In this document: piece by piece, positions 41,039 to 50,086 of the stretch | How positions within the stretch are numbered: position 1 is the stretch's first letter | Layout of the letters: each line of letters begins with the position of its first letter | From: Betaproteobacteria bacterium | GTDB lineage: Bacteria > Pseudomonadota > Gammaproteobacteria > Burkholderiales > Usitatibacteraceae | Direction: 5' to 3' | Length of the DNA: 64,000 bases | Assembly: GCA_016709665.1 (NCBI GenBank) | Contig: JADJMI010000027.1 | Span: 310,001 to 374,000 of the forward strand | Made by a program: the position numbers and the translations under genes | Notes under the pieces: generated by a model | Databases searched by the model: none | Seen by the model: the letters and a program-made list of their open reading frames with translations, nothing else | What the model was told of the DNA's origin: nothing

Positions 41039-42373
41039 ATGCCACGCGAGAAGCCGGCCCCCGGCCGGATCCAGCCCGCTCCCGAGGGGTTTCTCGGCCC
41101 CACGCACATCGAAGCGGTGCGCAAGGGGCGTCGCGGCTTCCTGAAGCGGGCGTTGGCCTCGGCCAGCGCGGCGGTGGCGGGAGCCGCCGCGGCGCAGGGC
41201 GCTTTCAAGGGCGAATCCGAGATCCTGGAACTCCCCGCCCACACGAAGGGCCTGGGACAACCGGTCGCCGCCCGGGAATACGGGATGCCCTCCCAATTCG
41301 AAAGAGGCCTGCAGCGCCGCGAAAGCCCGGGACTCACCCGGGTCTCGGCCGCGTCGGTTTCCTTTGCGCCGCTCCAGGGCATGTTCGGGATCATCACGCC
41401 GAGCGGCCTGCACTTCGAGCGGCACCACCAGGGCTGGTGGGACATCGACCCGGCCCGCCACCGCCTCATGGTCATGGGCCTGGTGAAGCAGGCCAAGGTC
41501 TTCACCATGGACGACCTCATGCGCCTTCCGGCCGTCTCGCGCATGCACTTCATCGAGTGCGGCGCCAATACCGGCATGGAGTGGGGCAACGTCGCCGTGC
41601 CGACCGTGCAGTACTCCCACGGGATGATTTCCTGCTGCGAGTACACCGGCGTGCGCCTGTCGACGCTCCTCGATCACTGCGGCTACGACCGCAAGAACGG
41701 CAAGTTCGTGCTGGCCGAGGGGGCGGACGGCTCCTCGATGACCCGCACGATCCCGATGGACCGCGCCCTGGACGACGTGATGGTCGCCTACGCCATGAAC
41801 GGCGAGATGCTGCGGCCGGAGAACGGCTATCCCCTTCGCCTCGTGGTGCCGGGCGTCCAGGGCGTGTCGTGGGTCAAGTACCTGCGGCGCATCGAGGTGG
41901 GCGACAAGGAATGGGCGACGAAGGACGAGGCCATCCACTACATGGACCTCATGCCGGACGGCCGCCACCGGCAGTACTCCTCCATCCAGGAATGCAAGTC
42001 GGTGGTGACCTCGCCTTCGGGCGGGCAGACGCTGCTCGACAAGGGCTACTACAACGTCACGGGTCTCGCCTGGTCGGGCCGCGGGCGGGTGAAGCGCGTG
42101 GACGTCTCCTTCGATGGCGGGCGCAATTGGCGCACGGCAAGGCTCGAGGGGCCCGTGCTCTCCAAGTGCCTGACGCGATTCAACATCGACTGGGTGTGGG
42201 ACGGCAGCCCGTCCGTGATCCAGTCGCGGGCCATCGACGACACCGGTTACGTGCAGCCTCGCATCGACCAGTTGCGCGCCGTGCGCGGTACGCGGTCGAT
42301 CTACCACAACAACGCCATCCAGTCGTGGAAGGTGGCCGCGTCCGGCGAGGTGAGCAATGTCCAGGTTTTCTAA
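41039..42373 (+). CDS. soxC: Sulfur dehydrogenase molybdenum subunit SoxC
   Basis: I start at the ATG at 41,039 since CGGAGGAAAG lies nine bases upstream; the longer frame has no ribosome site. The 444-residue protein has a twin-arginine signal (GRRGFLKRALASASAAVAG). Family marks are FIECGANTGMEW (with the likely Mo-ligand cysteine), NGEMLRPENGYPLRLVVPG and DVSFDGGRNWRTARL. SoxCD oxidises the cysteine-bound sulfane sulfur on SoxY in the periplasm. Its 3' end overlaps the start of soxD by 17 bases. Confidence 0.93.
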   Translation: MPREKPAPGRIQPAPEGFLGPTHIEAVRKGRRGFLKRALASASAAVAGAAAAQGAFKGESEILELPAHTKGLGQPVAAREYGMPSQFERGLQRRESPGLTRVSAASVSFAPLQGMFGIITPSGLHFERHHQGWWDIDPARHRLMVMGLVKQAKVFTMDDLMRLPAVSRMHFIECGANTGMEWGNVAVPTVQYSHGMISCCEYTGVRLSTLLDHCGYDRKNGKFVLAEGADGSSMTRTIPMDRALDDVMVAYAMNGEMLRPENGYPLRLVVPGVQGVSWVKYLRRIEVGDKEWATKDEAIHYMDLMPDGRHRQYSSIQECKSVVTSPSGGQTLLDKGYYNVTGLAWSGRGRVKRVDVSFDGGRNWRTARLEGPVLSKCLTRFNIDWVWDGSPSVIQSRAIDDTGYVQPRIDQLRAVRGTRSIYHNNAIQSWKVAASGEVSNVQVF

Positions 42374-43367
42374 CGCCGCCGCCGCGTTCGCGCTTGCGTT
42401 GGCGATTCCCTTCGCCGCGCAGTCTTTCCCCGGTATCGGGCGCGCCGCGACACCCGCCGAGATCGCGGCCTGGGACATCGATGTGCGTCCCGATTTCAAG
42501 GGCCTGCCCAGGGGATCGGGAAGTGTCGCCAAGGGCGAGCCGCTCTGGGAGGCCAAATGCGCTTCGTGCCACGGCACCTTCGCCGAGTCGAACGAGGTCT
42601 TCGCGCCGCTCGTGGGCGGGACGACGAAGGCGGACATCGAGGCGGGCCGGGTGAAGACGCTCGTCACCGGCGACGTGGCCCGCACGACTTTCATGAAGGT
42701 CGCCACCCTCTCGACGCTGTGGGACTACATCAACCGCGCCATGCCGTGGAACGCACCCAAGTCGCTTTCGACCGACGAGGTGTATTCCGTGCTCGCGTAC
42801 CTGCTGAACCTCGCCGACATCGTGCCCGCCGACTTCGTGCTCTCGAACGAGAACATGGTCGAGGTGCAGAAGCGCCTTCCCAATCGCCACGGCATGCAGC
42901 GGGAGCACGGCCTGTGGGACGTGAAGGGAAAGCCCGACGTGCGCAACGTCGCCTGCATGCGCAACTGCCCGGTGTCGGCCGTGGTCGCCTCGGCCCTGCC
43001 CGAGCATGCCAAGGGCGCCCACGGCAACCTGAGCGAACAGAATCGCCCGGTGGGGCCGTCTCGCGGCATCGACACGTCCGCCGGCAAGGCTCCGGCGCAG
43101 GTCGCGGCGGTCAGCGCGTCGCTCGCGCTCGCCCAGGCCCGGGGTTGCATGGCCTGCCACGCGGTCGACAAGCGCGTGGTCGGCCCGGGGTTCGCGGAGA
43201 TCGCCGCCAAGTACAAGGCCGAGGCGGGCATCGAAGCAAAGCTGGCTGCCAAGGTGAAGGCGGGTGGGGTAGGGGCCTGGGGCGCCATCCCGATGCCGCC
43301 CAACGCTTCCCTGACCGATGACGAGGTCCAGGGCCTTGTCCGCTGGGTCCTATCCGGGGCCCGCTAG
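42357..43367 (+). CDS. soxD: Sulfur dehydrogenase cytochrome c subunit SoxD
   Basis: 336 residues with a signal peptide (AAAAFALALAIPFAAQS) and two haem sites, CASCH near residue 68 and CMACH near 260, with axial methionines probably in AMPWNAPKSL and IPMPPNASLTDDEV. It is the electron-accepting partner of SoxC. The start is inside the end of soxC, so the two are translated together. Confidence 0.92.
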   Translation: MSRFSNAAAAFALALAIPFAAQSFPGIGRAATPAEIAAWDIDVRPDFKGLPRGSGSVAKGEPLWEAKCASCHGTFAESNEVFAPLVGGTTKADIEAGRVKTLVTGDVARTTFMKVATLSTLWDYINRAMPWNAPKSLSTDEVYSVLAYLLNLADIVPADFVLSNENMVEVQKRLPNRHGMQREHGLWDVKGKPDVRNVACMRNCPVSAVVASALPEHAKGAHGNLSEQNRPVGPSRGIDTSAGKAPAQVAAVSASLALAQARGCMACHAVDKRVVGPGFAEIAAKYKAEAGIEAKLAAKVKAGGVGAWGAIPMPPNASLTDDEVQGLVRWVLSGAR

Positions 43368-43548
43368 CGGGACTCTCCTACCCTTTTGGGGGGGGGCGTC
43401 CTACCCGATCCGGCTATAGACGCGCGCAAGCGATGCGCCTGAGATTGCGGGGCGCAAAGGTAGAATGGAGACGGCAGTTCCCGCCCGGGGCAGCGCTTTC
43501 CCGGGTTGGCGCCGGAATCACGACAAATCGAACCGAAGGAGGGAAACG

Positions 43549-44019
43549 ATGAACAGCAGTCGCAGGCAGGTGCTGCAGGGCACCACGGGCATGGCAGTCA
43601 TGGGAATGGCCGCCGCCGCCGGCCTCTTCAAGCCCGGCAGCGCCTGGGCCCAGGCCTGGAACAAGGCGGCATTCGACACCAAGACGATGGCCGACACCGT
43701 GAAGGCCATGGGCGGCAGTGGCGCCTCGGAGAGCAAGGACATCGTCATCAATTCGCCCGACATCGCCGAGAACGGCGCGGTCGTGCCGTTCACGATCTCC
43801 AGCAAGCTGCCCAAGACGCAGCAGATCGCGCTGCTCGTGGAGAAGAATCCCAACAGCCTGGTGGCCAGTTTCACGATACCGGAAGGTACCGAGGCCGGCG
43901 TCACGACGCGCGCCAAGATGGGCCAGACCTCGAACGTGATCGCGCTCGTGAAGGCCGACGGCAAGTTCTACTACGTGTCCAAGGAAGTGAAAGTCACCCT
44001 CGGCGGCTGCGGCGGCTGA
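43549..44019 (+). CDS. soxY: Sulfur carrier SoxY
   Basis: The ATG at 43,549 is preceded by AAGGAGGG. A twin-arginine-like start (NSSRRQVLQGTTGMAVMG) precedes the mature domain, and the protein ends in GGCGG, the swinging-arm cysteine that carries the sulfur substrate. 156 residues. A 181-base gap before it holds a run of nine G at 43,388-43,396, and may contain a second promoter. Confidence 0.95.
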   Translation: MNSSRRQVLQGTTGMAVMGMAAAAGLFKPGSAWAQAWNKAAFDTKTMADTVKAMGGSGASESKDIVINSPDIAENGAVVPFTISSKLPKTQQIALLVEKNPNSLVASFTIPEGTEAGVTTRAKMGQTSNVIALVKADGKFYYVSKEVKVTLGGCGG

Positions 44020-44034
44020 TACCAGGAGAGAACC

Positions 44035-44346
44035 ATGGCAGATCCGATGAAGATCCGGGCCGCGATGTCCGGCGACAAGGTGGAAGTGAAGATCCTCATG
44101 AGCCACGAGATGGAGACCGGCCAGCGCAAGGACGCGAAGGGCGCCGCCATCCCGGCGCATTTCATCCAGACCGTGACCGCCACGCACAACGGCAAGGTCG
44201 TGCTCTCGGCCGAATGGGGCCCCGCGGTCTCGAAGAACCCGTTCCTCGCCTTCAAGTTCGGCGGCGGAAAGCCCGGCGAGAAGGTGAGCGTCACCTGGGT
44301 CGACAACAAGGGTGACAAGCGCACCGACGAAGCGACCATTTCCTAG
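44035..44346 (+). CDS. soxZ: Sulfur carrier partner SoxZ
   Basis: 103 residues without signal peptide, with KVEVKILMSHEMETGQRKDA and FIQTVTATHNGKVVLSAEWG as family marks. SoxZ forms the heterodimer with SoxY and is exported with it. The spacing from soxY is 15 bases with AGGAGA upstream of the start. Confidence 0.95.
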   Translation: MADPMKIRAAMSGDKVEVKILMSHEMETGQRKDAKGAAIPAHFIQTVTATHNGKVVLSAEWGPAVSKNPFLAFKFGGGKPGEKVSVTWVDNKGDKRTDEATIS

Positions 44347-44409
44347 CGCGAGGGCGGGCCAACGCCCGTCTGGACAACCACAATTCCAAAAATCAGGGGA
44401 GGAAGTCCG

Positions 44410-44868
44410 ATGAGAATGTTCCTGGGGAAGGCGGCCTTGGTGTCGCTGCTCGCGCTCGCGGGCGGCTGCGTCACGGCCAACGTGACGAAGGTCGATGCGC
44501 CCAAGGGCGCGGCGACGAGCAAGGTGGTCTATCACGTGAACGAAGGCGTCGACAAGGCGGTAGCGTCCCTGCGCAATGTCCGCAACCACCTCGATGCGGA
44601 ACCCAAGGCCAGGATCGTCGTGGTGACGCACGGCCCGGGCATCGACTTCCTCCTGGACGGCGCGAAGGACAAGAACGGCAATCCGTTCGACGTCACCGTC
44701 GACACGCTTCAAGCCCGGGGCGTCGAGTTCCGGGTCTGCAGCAACACGCTCGTCTCGCGAGGAATCGACCCGAAGAAGGTCATCCCGCAGGCGACCATCG
44801 TCCCGTCGGGCGTGGCCGAGATCGGCCGTCTCCAGACGACCGAGGGCTTCGTCTACCTGAAGCCCTGA
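44410..44868 (+). CDS. DsrE-family lipoprotein in the sox operon
   Basis: The N-terminus is a lipoprotein signal with lipobox LAGGC at about residue 21. The rest shows the DsrE/F fold: VVYHVNEGVDKAVASLRNVRNHL, RIVVVTHGPGIDFLLDGA and GVEFRVCSNTLVSRGIDPKKVI. The cysteine in RVCSNTL aligns with the sulfur-relay cysteine of DsrE-like proteins. A membrane-tethered periplasmic sulfur carrier or store between SoxYZ and SoxAX is a reasonable inference. Confidence 0.85.
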   Translation: MRMFLGKAALVSLLALAGGCVTANVTKVDAPKGAATSKVVYHVNEGVDKAVASLRNVRNHLDAEPKARIVVVTHGPGIDFLLDGAKDKNGNPFDVTVDTLQARGVEFRVCSNTLVSRGIDPKKVIPQATIVPSGVAEIGRLQTTEGFVYLKP

Positions 44869-44912
44869 CCGGTCCTGAGCGCACCACCCACAAGAATCGG
44901 AGGAGAAAAAGC

Positions 44913-45731
44913 ATGAGAAAGAACCTGCAGGTAGCGGCTCGCGCCGTCCTGGCCGTGGCGGCCCTGGCCGCAACGGGCGTCGCCGCGCAGCAAAAGAGCG
45001 CCATCGAGGAGATCGAGCGCTATCGCGCCGCGCTCGGCGACGGCAACCCCGCCGAGCTCTGGGAAGCTCGCGGCGATGCCCTCTGGAAGGAAAAGCGCGG
45101 CCCGAAGAACGCGTCGCTCGAGCAGTGCGACCTGGGCCTGGGGCCCGGCGTCGTGCGCGGCGCCTATACCGTCCTGCCCAAGTACTTCGCGGACACGAAC
45201 AAGGTGGAGGACCTCGAGTCCCGCCTGGTGTCCTGCATGGTGATGCTGCAGGGCTTCACTCCGGAGCAGGCGAAGAAGGATCCGTACGGCGGCCCCGGCA
45301 AGAAGGTCGCCATGGACGCGCTCGTCGCCTTCGTCACCTCGGAATCGCGCGGCCTGCCGATGAAGGTCGCCGGCACGCACCCCAAGGAGGTCGAGGCCTA
45401 CGAACTGGGCAGGCAGATCTTCTTCCACCGGGGGGGGCCCTACGACTTCTCGTGCGCGACCTGCCACGGCGTGAACAACCAGCGAATCCGCCTGCAGGAC
45501 CTGCCCAACCTGCTCAACCCGCGCGACGCGAAGAAGGCCTACACGGCCTGGCCCGCCTACCGCGTCTCGCAGGGCGAAGTCCGTTCGTTCCAGTGGCGGT
45601 TGCTCGACTGCTTCCGCCAGCAGCGATTCCCGGAGCTCGAGTTCGTCTCGCCCGCCTCGGTAGCGCTCACGATGTTCCTCGCCAAGAACTCCAATGGCGG
45701 GACCTTCGACGCCCCATCCATCAAGCGCTGA
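44913..45731 (+). CDS. soxA: Cytochrome SoxA (single-haem form)
   Basis: 272 residues with signal peptide (AVLAVAALAATGVAAQ). One haem site, CATCH, near residue 181; the second, vestigial haem region of two-haem SoxA has no CXXCH here (CMVMLQG and CDLGLG stand in that half). The active cysteine that becomes the persulfide is in LLDCFRQQRFPEL. SoxAX joins thiosulfate to SoxY. It is followed by soxX after 13 bases. Confidence 0.93.
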   Translation: MRKNLQVAARAVLAVAALAATGVAAQQKSAIEEIERYRAALGDGNPAELWEARGDALWKEKRGPKNASLEQCDLGLGPGVVRGAYTVLPKYFADTNKVEDLESRLVSCMVMLQGFTPEQAKKDPYGGPGKKVAMDALVAFVTSESRGLPMKVAGTHPKEVEAYELGRQIFFHRGGPYDFSCATCHGVNNQRIRLQDLPNLLNPRDAKKAYTAWPAYRVSQGEVRSFQWRLLDCFRQQRFPELEFVSPASVALTMFLAKNSNGGTFDAPSIKR

Positions 45732-45744
45732 CACGGAGACGACC

Positions 45745-46368
45745 ATGAAGACGATGAAGATGATCGCCATTCCGGCCGCGGTCCTCGCGCTCGCGGGCTG
45801 CGCCACCACGCCCGGCCCCGACGAATTGCGCACGAACGCCATCGCCATGATGAAGGCGTCCTTCAAGGAACGCGGGCAGGCGAAGCTCGACCGCATCGAC
45901 CAGGACGACATGCAGCGCCTGTGCAGCGAATACGTCGGCGAGAAGGTGATGCCCAAGGAGATCGCGCAGTCCCTGGAGAAGGCCCAGCAGGCCCTCATCA
46001 AGTACCCGGCCGACGGCAAGCTGCTCGGCGACTGGAAGCTGGGCGAGCGCATTGCCCAGTCCGGTGTCGGCAAGCAGTACAGCGACGATCCCAAGAAGCC
46101 CGCCGGCGGCAATTGCTATGCCTGCCACCAGCTCACGAAGGAGGAAGTCTCGTACGGCACGATCGGGCCCAGCCTGTACAACTTCGCCAAGGTGCGCGGG
46201 TACGGCGAACAGATCCAGCGCTATGCCTACGGCAAGGTCTACAACTCGCAGGCCTTCTCGGCCTGTTCGAGCATGCCGCGGTTCGGTCACGCCGGCATTC
46301 TCACCGAGGAACAATTGCGCCATGTCGTGGCGCTGCTCATGTCGCCGGACTCCCCCGTCAACAAGTGA
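45745..46368 (+). CDS. soxX: Cytochrome SoxX, lipoprotein form
   Basis: I start at the ATG at 45,745, which yields a lipoprotein signal with LAGC near residue 18. The long N-terminal segment before the haem (207 residues in all) places this in the larger SoxX type. Haem site CYACH lies near 127 with SSMPRFGHAGILTEEQL providing the axial methionine. As a lipoprotein it would anchor SoxAX to a membrane. Confidence 0.9.
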   Translation: MKTMKMIAIPAAVLALAGCATTPGPDELRTNAIAMMKASFKERGQAKLDRIDQDDMQRLCSEYVGEKVMPKEIAQSLEKAQQALIKYPADGKLLGDWKLGERIAQSGVGKQYSDDPKKPAGGNCYACHQLTKEEVSYGTIGPSLYNFAKVRGYGEQIQRYAYGKVYNSQAFSACSSMPRFGHAGILTEEQLRHVVALLMSPDSPVNK

Positions 46369-46378
46369 TTCCCACCCA

Positions 46379-46404
46379 GGGCGGGAGCTACCCCGCCCTT
46401 TTTT
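46379..46404 (+). terminator. Rho-independent terminator after soxX
   Basis: A 7-bp stem, GGGCGGG with CCCGCCC around a six-base loop, is followed directly by six T (46,399-46,404). It lies ten bases after the soxX stop and 20 bases before the glcG-like gene, so it should split the sox cluster into an upstream soxCDYZ-AX unit and a downstream glcG-soxB unit, or set their ratio by partial read-through. Confidence 0.8.
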
Positions 46405-46423
46405 ACGCGAAGGAACATTAGCC

Positions 46424-46930
46424 ATGACTAATACGACTGCCCGCATCGCCCTCGCCACGCTCCTCACGACCGCCACCACGGGCGTTCTCGCCGCGGAATC
46501 GGCCACCTTTTCGATCAAGGCGCTCACGCCCGAGACGGCCATGAAGGCCGCCACGGCCGCGCTCGCGAAATGCCGCGCCGACGGCTACCAGGTCGCGGTC
46601 GCGATCGTGGACCGCTCGGGCCTCGTCCAAGCCGTGATTCGCGATCGCTTCGCCGGCGCGCATACGCCCGAGACGGCGACCAACAAGGCCTGGACCGCGG
46701 TTTCGTTCCGGACCCATACGAGCGATCTCGTCAAGCTGACCGCCCCCGGGCAGGAAGCCGCCGGCATCCGCAACCTGCCGCGTGTCGTCGCGGTGGGTGG
46801 CGGGGTCATGATCGAGGCGGGCGGCTCCATACTCGCCGGCATCGGCGTCTCGGGGGCGCCCGGCGGCGCCGCGGACGACGTGTGCGCCAAGGCGGGAATC
46901 AAGGCGATCGCCGACTCCCTCGAATTCTAG
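46424..46930 (+). CDS. GlcG/HbpS-type periplasmic protein
   Basis: 168 residues with a signal peptide (ARIALATLLTTATTGVLAA). The single GlcG/HbpS domain shows ALTPETAMKAATAALAKCRA, VAVAIVDRSGLVQAVIRDRFAG and AGIGVSGAPGGAADDVCAKAGI. Family members can bind haem or flavin; the role in sulfur oxidation is not known. Sits between the terminator and soxB, 12 bases before the latter. A related double-domain lipoprotein occurs in the cytochrome operon at the left end of this window. Confidence 0.85.
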   Translation: MTNTTARIALATLLTTATTGVLAAESATFSIKALTPETAMKAATAALAKCRADGYQVAVAIVDRSGLVQAVIRDRFAGAHTPETATNKAWTAVSFRTHTSDLVKLTAPGQEAAGIRNLPRVVAVGGGVMIEAGGSILAGIGVSGAPGGAADDVCAKAGIKAIADSLEF

Positions 46931-46942
46931 GAACCCGTACCC

Positions 46943-48652
46943 ATGGATCGCCGCGAATTCCTGAACGTTCTCGCCATCGCCGCCGCGGCGGGCCTGCCCA
47001 TCGCATCGCGCGACGCCCTGGCGGCGGGAGAAGATTCGACGCTCTACGACGTCCCCGCATTCGGCAACGTGAGCCTGCTTCACATGACGGATTGCCACGC
47101 GCAGCTCCTGCCGATCTACTTCCGCGAACCGAACGTGAACCTCGGGATCGCGGGCTCCTCCGGAAAGGCGCCGCACCTGGTCGGCGACCGTTTGCTCAAG
47201 GCCTACGGCGTGAAGGCCGGCAGCGCGCAGGCCCATGCCTTCAGTTACCTGGATTTCGACCGGGCGGCGAAGGCCTACGGCAAGGTGGGCGGGTTCGCCC
47301 ATCTCGCCTCGCTGGTGAAGAGCCTCAAGGCGGCCCGGCCCGGGGCGCTCCTGCTCGACGGCGGCGACACCTGGCAGGGCTCCGCCACCGCGCTCTGGAG
47401 CAAGGGCCAGGACATGGTCGATGCGTGCCTGCAGCTCGGCGTCGACGTCATGACGGCCCATTGGGAATTCACGCTGGGCCAGGACCGGGTCAAGCAGATC
47501 GTCGAGAACGACTTCAAGGGCAAGGTGGATTTCGTCGCGCAGAACGTCGTCACGGCGGATTTCGGCGATGCCGTCTTCAAGCCGTACGTGATCCGGCCGA
47601 TCAACGGCATCCCGGTCGCCATCGTGGGACAGGCCTTTCCGTATACGCCGATCGCGAATCCCCGCCACATGGTCGCGGACTGGACTTTCGGCATCCGCGA
47701 GGAGGAACTGCAGAAGCAGGTGAACGAGGCCCGGGGCAAGGGCGCGCAGGTCGTCGTCCTGCTCTCCCACAACGGCATGGACGTGGACCTGAAGCTCGCC
47801 TCGCGCGTCACCGGCATCGACGCCATCCTGGGCGGCCACACGCACGACGGCGTGCCGCAGCCCGTGGAGGTGAAGAACGCCGCCGGAACCACCCTCGTCA
47901 CCAACGCCGGCAGCAACGGCAAGTTTCTCGGCGTGCTCGACTTCGACGTGAAGGGCGGGCGCATCTCGGGCTGGAAGTACCGGCTGCTGCCCGTGTTCGC
48001 CAATCTCATCAAGCCGGATGCCGCGATGGCCTCGCTCATCGCGCGGATCCGCGGGCCCCACGAGGCGAAGCTGGCGGAGAAACTCGCCGTGACGGAAGGG
48101 CTGCTCTATCGCCGGGGCAACTTCAACGGCACGGTCGACCAGGTGATCCTCGACGCCCTGATGAAGGTGAAGGACGCGCAGGTGGCGTTCTCGCCGGGTT
48201 TCCGCTGGGGCACGACGCTGCTGCCCGGCCAGGCGATCACGATGGACCACGTGATGGACTGGACCGCGATTACCTATCCCTACACGACCGTGAACGAGTT
48301 CACGGGCGAGATGATCAAGACGATCCTCGAGGATGTCTGCGACAACCTCTTCAATCCGGACCCTTATTACCAGCAAGGCGGCGACATGGTGCGCGTAGGG
48401 GGGCTCACTTATACCTGCACGCCCGGCGCCGGCATGGGCAAGCGCATCTCCGACATGCGGCTGGCCGGCAAGCCGATCGATGCGGGCAGGAAGTACAAGG
48501 TGGCCGGCTGGGCGCCCGTCGCCGAGGGTGCGCAGGGCGAGCCCGTCTGGGACGTCGTCACGAAATACCTGCGCGACGTGAAGACGGTAAAGCCGGTGAA
48601 ACTCAACCTGCCGAAGCTCGTCGGCATGGAAGGCAACGCGGGAATCGCCTGA
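46943..48652 (+). CDS. soxB: Sulfate thiol esterase SoxB
   Basis: 569 residues with a twin-arginine signal (MDRREFLNVLAIAAAAGLP) and the metallophosphoesterase-like core: LLHMTDCHAQLLPIYFREP, DGGDTWQGSATALWSKG and GGHTHDGVPQPVEV, which together hold the dinuclear manganese site. SoxB releases sulfate from SoxY-cysteine-S-sulfonate in the periplasm. It is coupled to the next gene through a one-base overlap (TGATG). Confidence 0.95.
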   Translation: MDRREFLNVLAIAAAAGLPIASRDALAAGEDSTLYDVPAFGNVSLLHMTDCHAQLLPIYFREPNVNLGIAGSSGKAPHLVGDRLLKAYGVKAGSAQAHAFSYLDFDRAAKAYGKVGGFAHLASLVKSLKAARPGALLLDGGDTWQGSATALWSKGQDMVDACLQLGVDVMTAHWEFTLGQDRVKQIVENDFKGKVDFVAQNVVTADFGDAVFKPYVIRPINGIPVAIVGQAFPYTPIANPRHMVADWTFGIREEELQKQVNEARGKGAQVVVLLSHNGMDVDLKLASRVTGIDAILGGHTHDGVPQPVEVKNAAGTTLVTNAGSNGKFLGVLDFDVKGGRISGWKYRLLPVFANLIKPDAAMASLIARIRGPHEAKLAEKLAVTEGLLYRRGNFNGTVDQVILDALMKVKDAQVAFSPGFRWGTTLLPGQAITMDHVMDWTAITYPYTTVNEFTGEMIKTILEDVCDNLFNPDPYYQQGGDMVRVGGLTYTCTPGAGMGKRISDMRLAGKPIDAGRKYKVAGWAPVAEGAQGEPVWDVVTKYLRDVKTVKPVKLNLPKLVGMEGNAGIA

Positions 48653-49602
48653 TGCGCCTCGCGCTTCGCATCGCCGCCGCCGCCCTGTCCGCCGCGTCGG
48701 TGTTGGCATCGGCCCAGGAACTCAAGTCGAAGGTCGTTCCCGTCAAGGTCACGGACCGGGTCTGGTTCGTCCAGGGGCAGCCGGGCATGGCGAGCGCCGC
48801 CAACGAGGGCTACAACTCGAACGCCGGCTTCGTCGTGACGGACGAAGGGGTCGTGGTGATCGACGCGCTGGGCTCGCCCGCATTGGGCGAAGCACTCCTG
48901 GCGGCGATCCGCAAGGTGACGCCCAAGCCGGTGAAGCGAGTCATCGTCACCCACTATCACGCCGATCACTTCTACGGCCTGGCCCCGTTCAGGAAGGCCG
49001 GCGCGGACATCTGGGCGCACGTGGGCGCGAGGGAGTATTTCACGAGCGGCGATGCCGAAAGGCGGCGCATCCAGCGTGCTCGGGACCTCTTTCCCTGGGT
49101 CACCGACACGACGCCGCTTCTCGAGGCCGACCGCTGGCTGGAAGGCGACGCGCGCTTCGTGCTGGGCGGCAAGCCGTTCGAGATCCAGCACTTCGGCCCG
49201 GCCCATTCGCCCGAGGACCTGGTCATCGTGGTGCCGGACGAGGGGGTCGTCTTTTCCGGCGACATCCTCTTCACCGGGCGCATCCCGTACGTGGGCGAGG
49301 CGGACAGCAAGTCTTGGCTGGCGCGGATCGATCGATTGATCGCGCTGAAGCCTCGCCTGATGGTCACGGGCCATGGCGAGGTGTCCAAGGATCCCTCGAA
49401 GGATCTCGTGCTCACCCGCGATTACCTCCTTTTTCTTCGCCAGGCCATGGGCAAGGCGGTCGAGGATTTCGTGCCTTTCGAGGAAGCCTACAAGCGCACC
49501 GACTGGAGCCGCTATTCCGCGCTGCCGGCCTTCGAAGCGGCCAATCGCGTGAACGCTTACGGAACGTACCTGCTCATGGAAAAGGAGTCGCTCGCCCGAT
49601 GA
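48652..49602 (+). CDS. Metallo-beta-lactamase fold hydrolase of the sox cluster (SoxH-like)
   Basis: 316 residues with signal peptide. Metal-binding motifs: HYHADHFYG near residue 105, then GPAHSPEDLVIVVP, and GDILFTGRIPYVGEADS and TGHGEVSK. Such proteins (SoxH) are common downstream of soxB; the substrate is unknown but a sulfur-carrying thiol ester is plausible. Encoded in a coupled row: soxB, this gene, thioredoxin-like gene. Confidence 0.85.
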   Translation: MRLALRIAAAALSAASVLASAQELKSKVVPVKVTDRVWFVQGQPGMASAANEGYNSNAGFVVTDEGVVVIDALGSPALGEALLAAIRKVTPKPVKRVIVTHYHADHFYGLAPFRKAGADIWAHVGAREYFTSGDAERRRIQRARDLFPWVTDTTPLLEADRWLEGDARFVLGGKPFEIQHFGPAHSPEDLVIVVPDEGVVFSGDILFTGRIPYVGEADSKSWLARIDRLIALKPRLMVTGHGEVSKDPSKDLVLTRDYLLFLRQAMGKAVEDFVPFEEAYKRTDWSRYSALPAFEAANRVNAYGTYLLMEKESLAR

Positions 49603-50081
49603 AACGGCGCGCGGCGCTCCTGGCATTGGGTGCCCTCGCGGCGGGCGGGGCGGTTCGCGCCGCCTCTTCGCCGACCGCCATTGCGCTCGCCCGCGATTTC
49701 GTCGACGACGGACGCCGCGCCCGCCAGGCCCGTGTTCCGATCGTCGTTCTCTACAGTCTGCCGGGCTGCCCCTACTGCGAGGAGATCCGCCGCTCCCACC
49801 TCGCACCGATGCTGCGCGAACCCGGGGCGGCCGCGAAAGTCATCATCCGGCAAGTGGACGTGAATGGCGGACAGTCACTGGTGGGATTCTCCGGCGAGGC
49901 GACGACCCATGCCGGGTTCGCCGCTACGCGGGGCGTGAAGATGGCGCCCGTCGTGCATTTCCTCTCGCCTGTGGGCGAATCGACGGCACCGCCGCTCGTC
50001 GGCATGCTGTTGCCGGACTTCTACGCGGCCTATTTCGATGCCTCTTTCGAGGCGGCGTCGGCAGTGGCCCGGACGGGCTGA
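49599..50081 (+). CDS. Periplasmic thioredoxin-fold protein (SoxW-like)
   Basis: 160 residues with signal peptide (RAALLALGALAAGGAVRA). The active site is CPYC in LYSLPGCPYCEEIRRSHL; the cis-proline segment is probably GVKMAPVVHFL. It may keep SoxYZ or SoxAX cysteines reduced in the periplasm. Start overlaps the previous stop (ATGA). The gene after it is convergent. Confidence 0.82.
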   Translation: MKRRAALLALGALAAGGAVRAASSPTAIALARDFVDDGRRARQARVPIVVLYSLPGCPYCEEIRRSHLAPMLREPGAAAKVIIRQVDVNGGQSLVGFSGEATTHAGFAATRGVKMAPVVHFLSPVGESTAPPLVGMLLPDFYAAYFDASFEAASAVARTG

Positions 50082-50086
50082 CGCGA

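Noticed and set aside
43388..43396. Phase-variable run of nine G upstream of soxY
   Set aside because: It is not inside a gene and is far from the soxY ribosome site; no evidence that its length matters, and homopolymers in this sequence may be unreliable.
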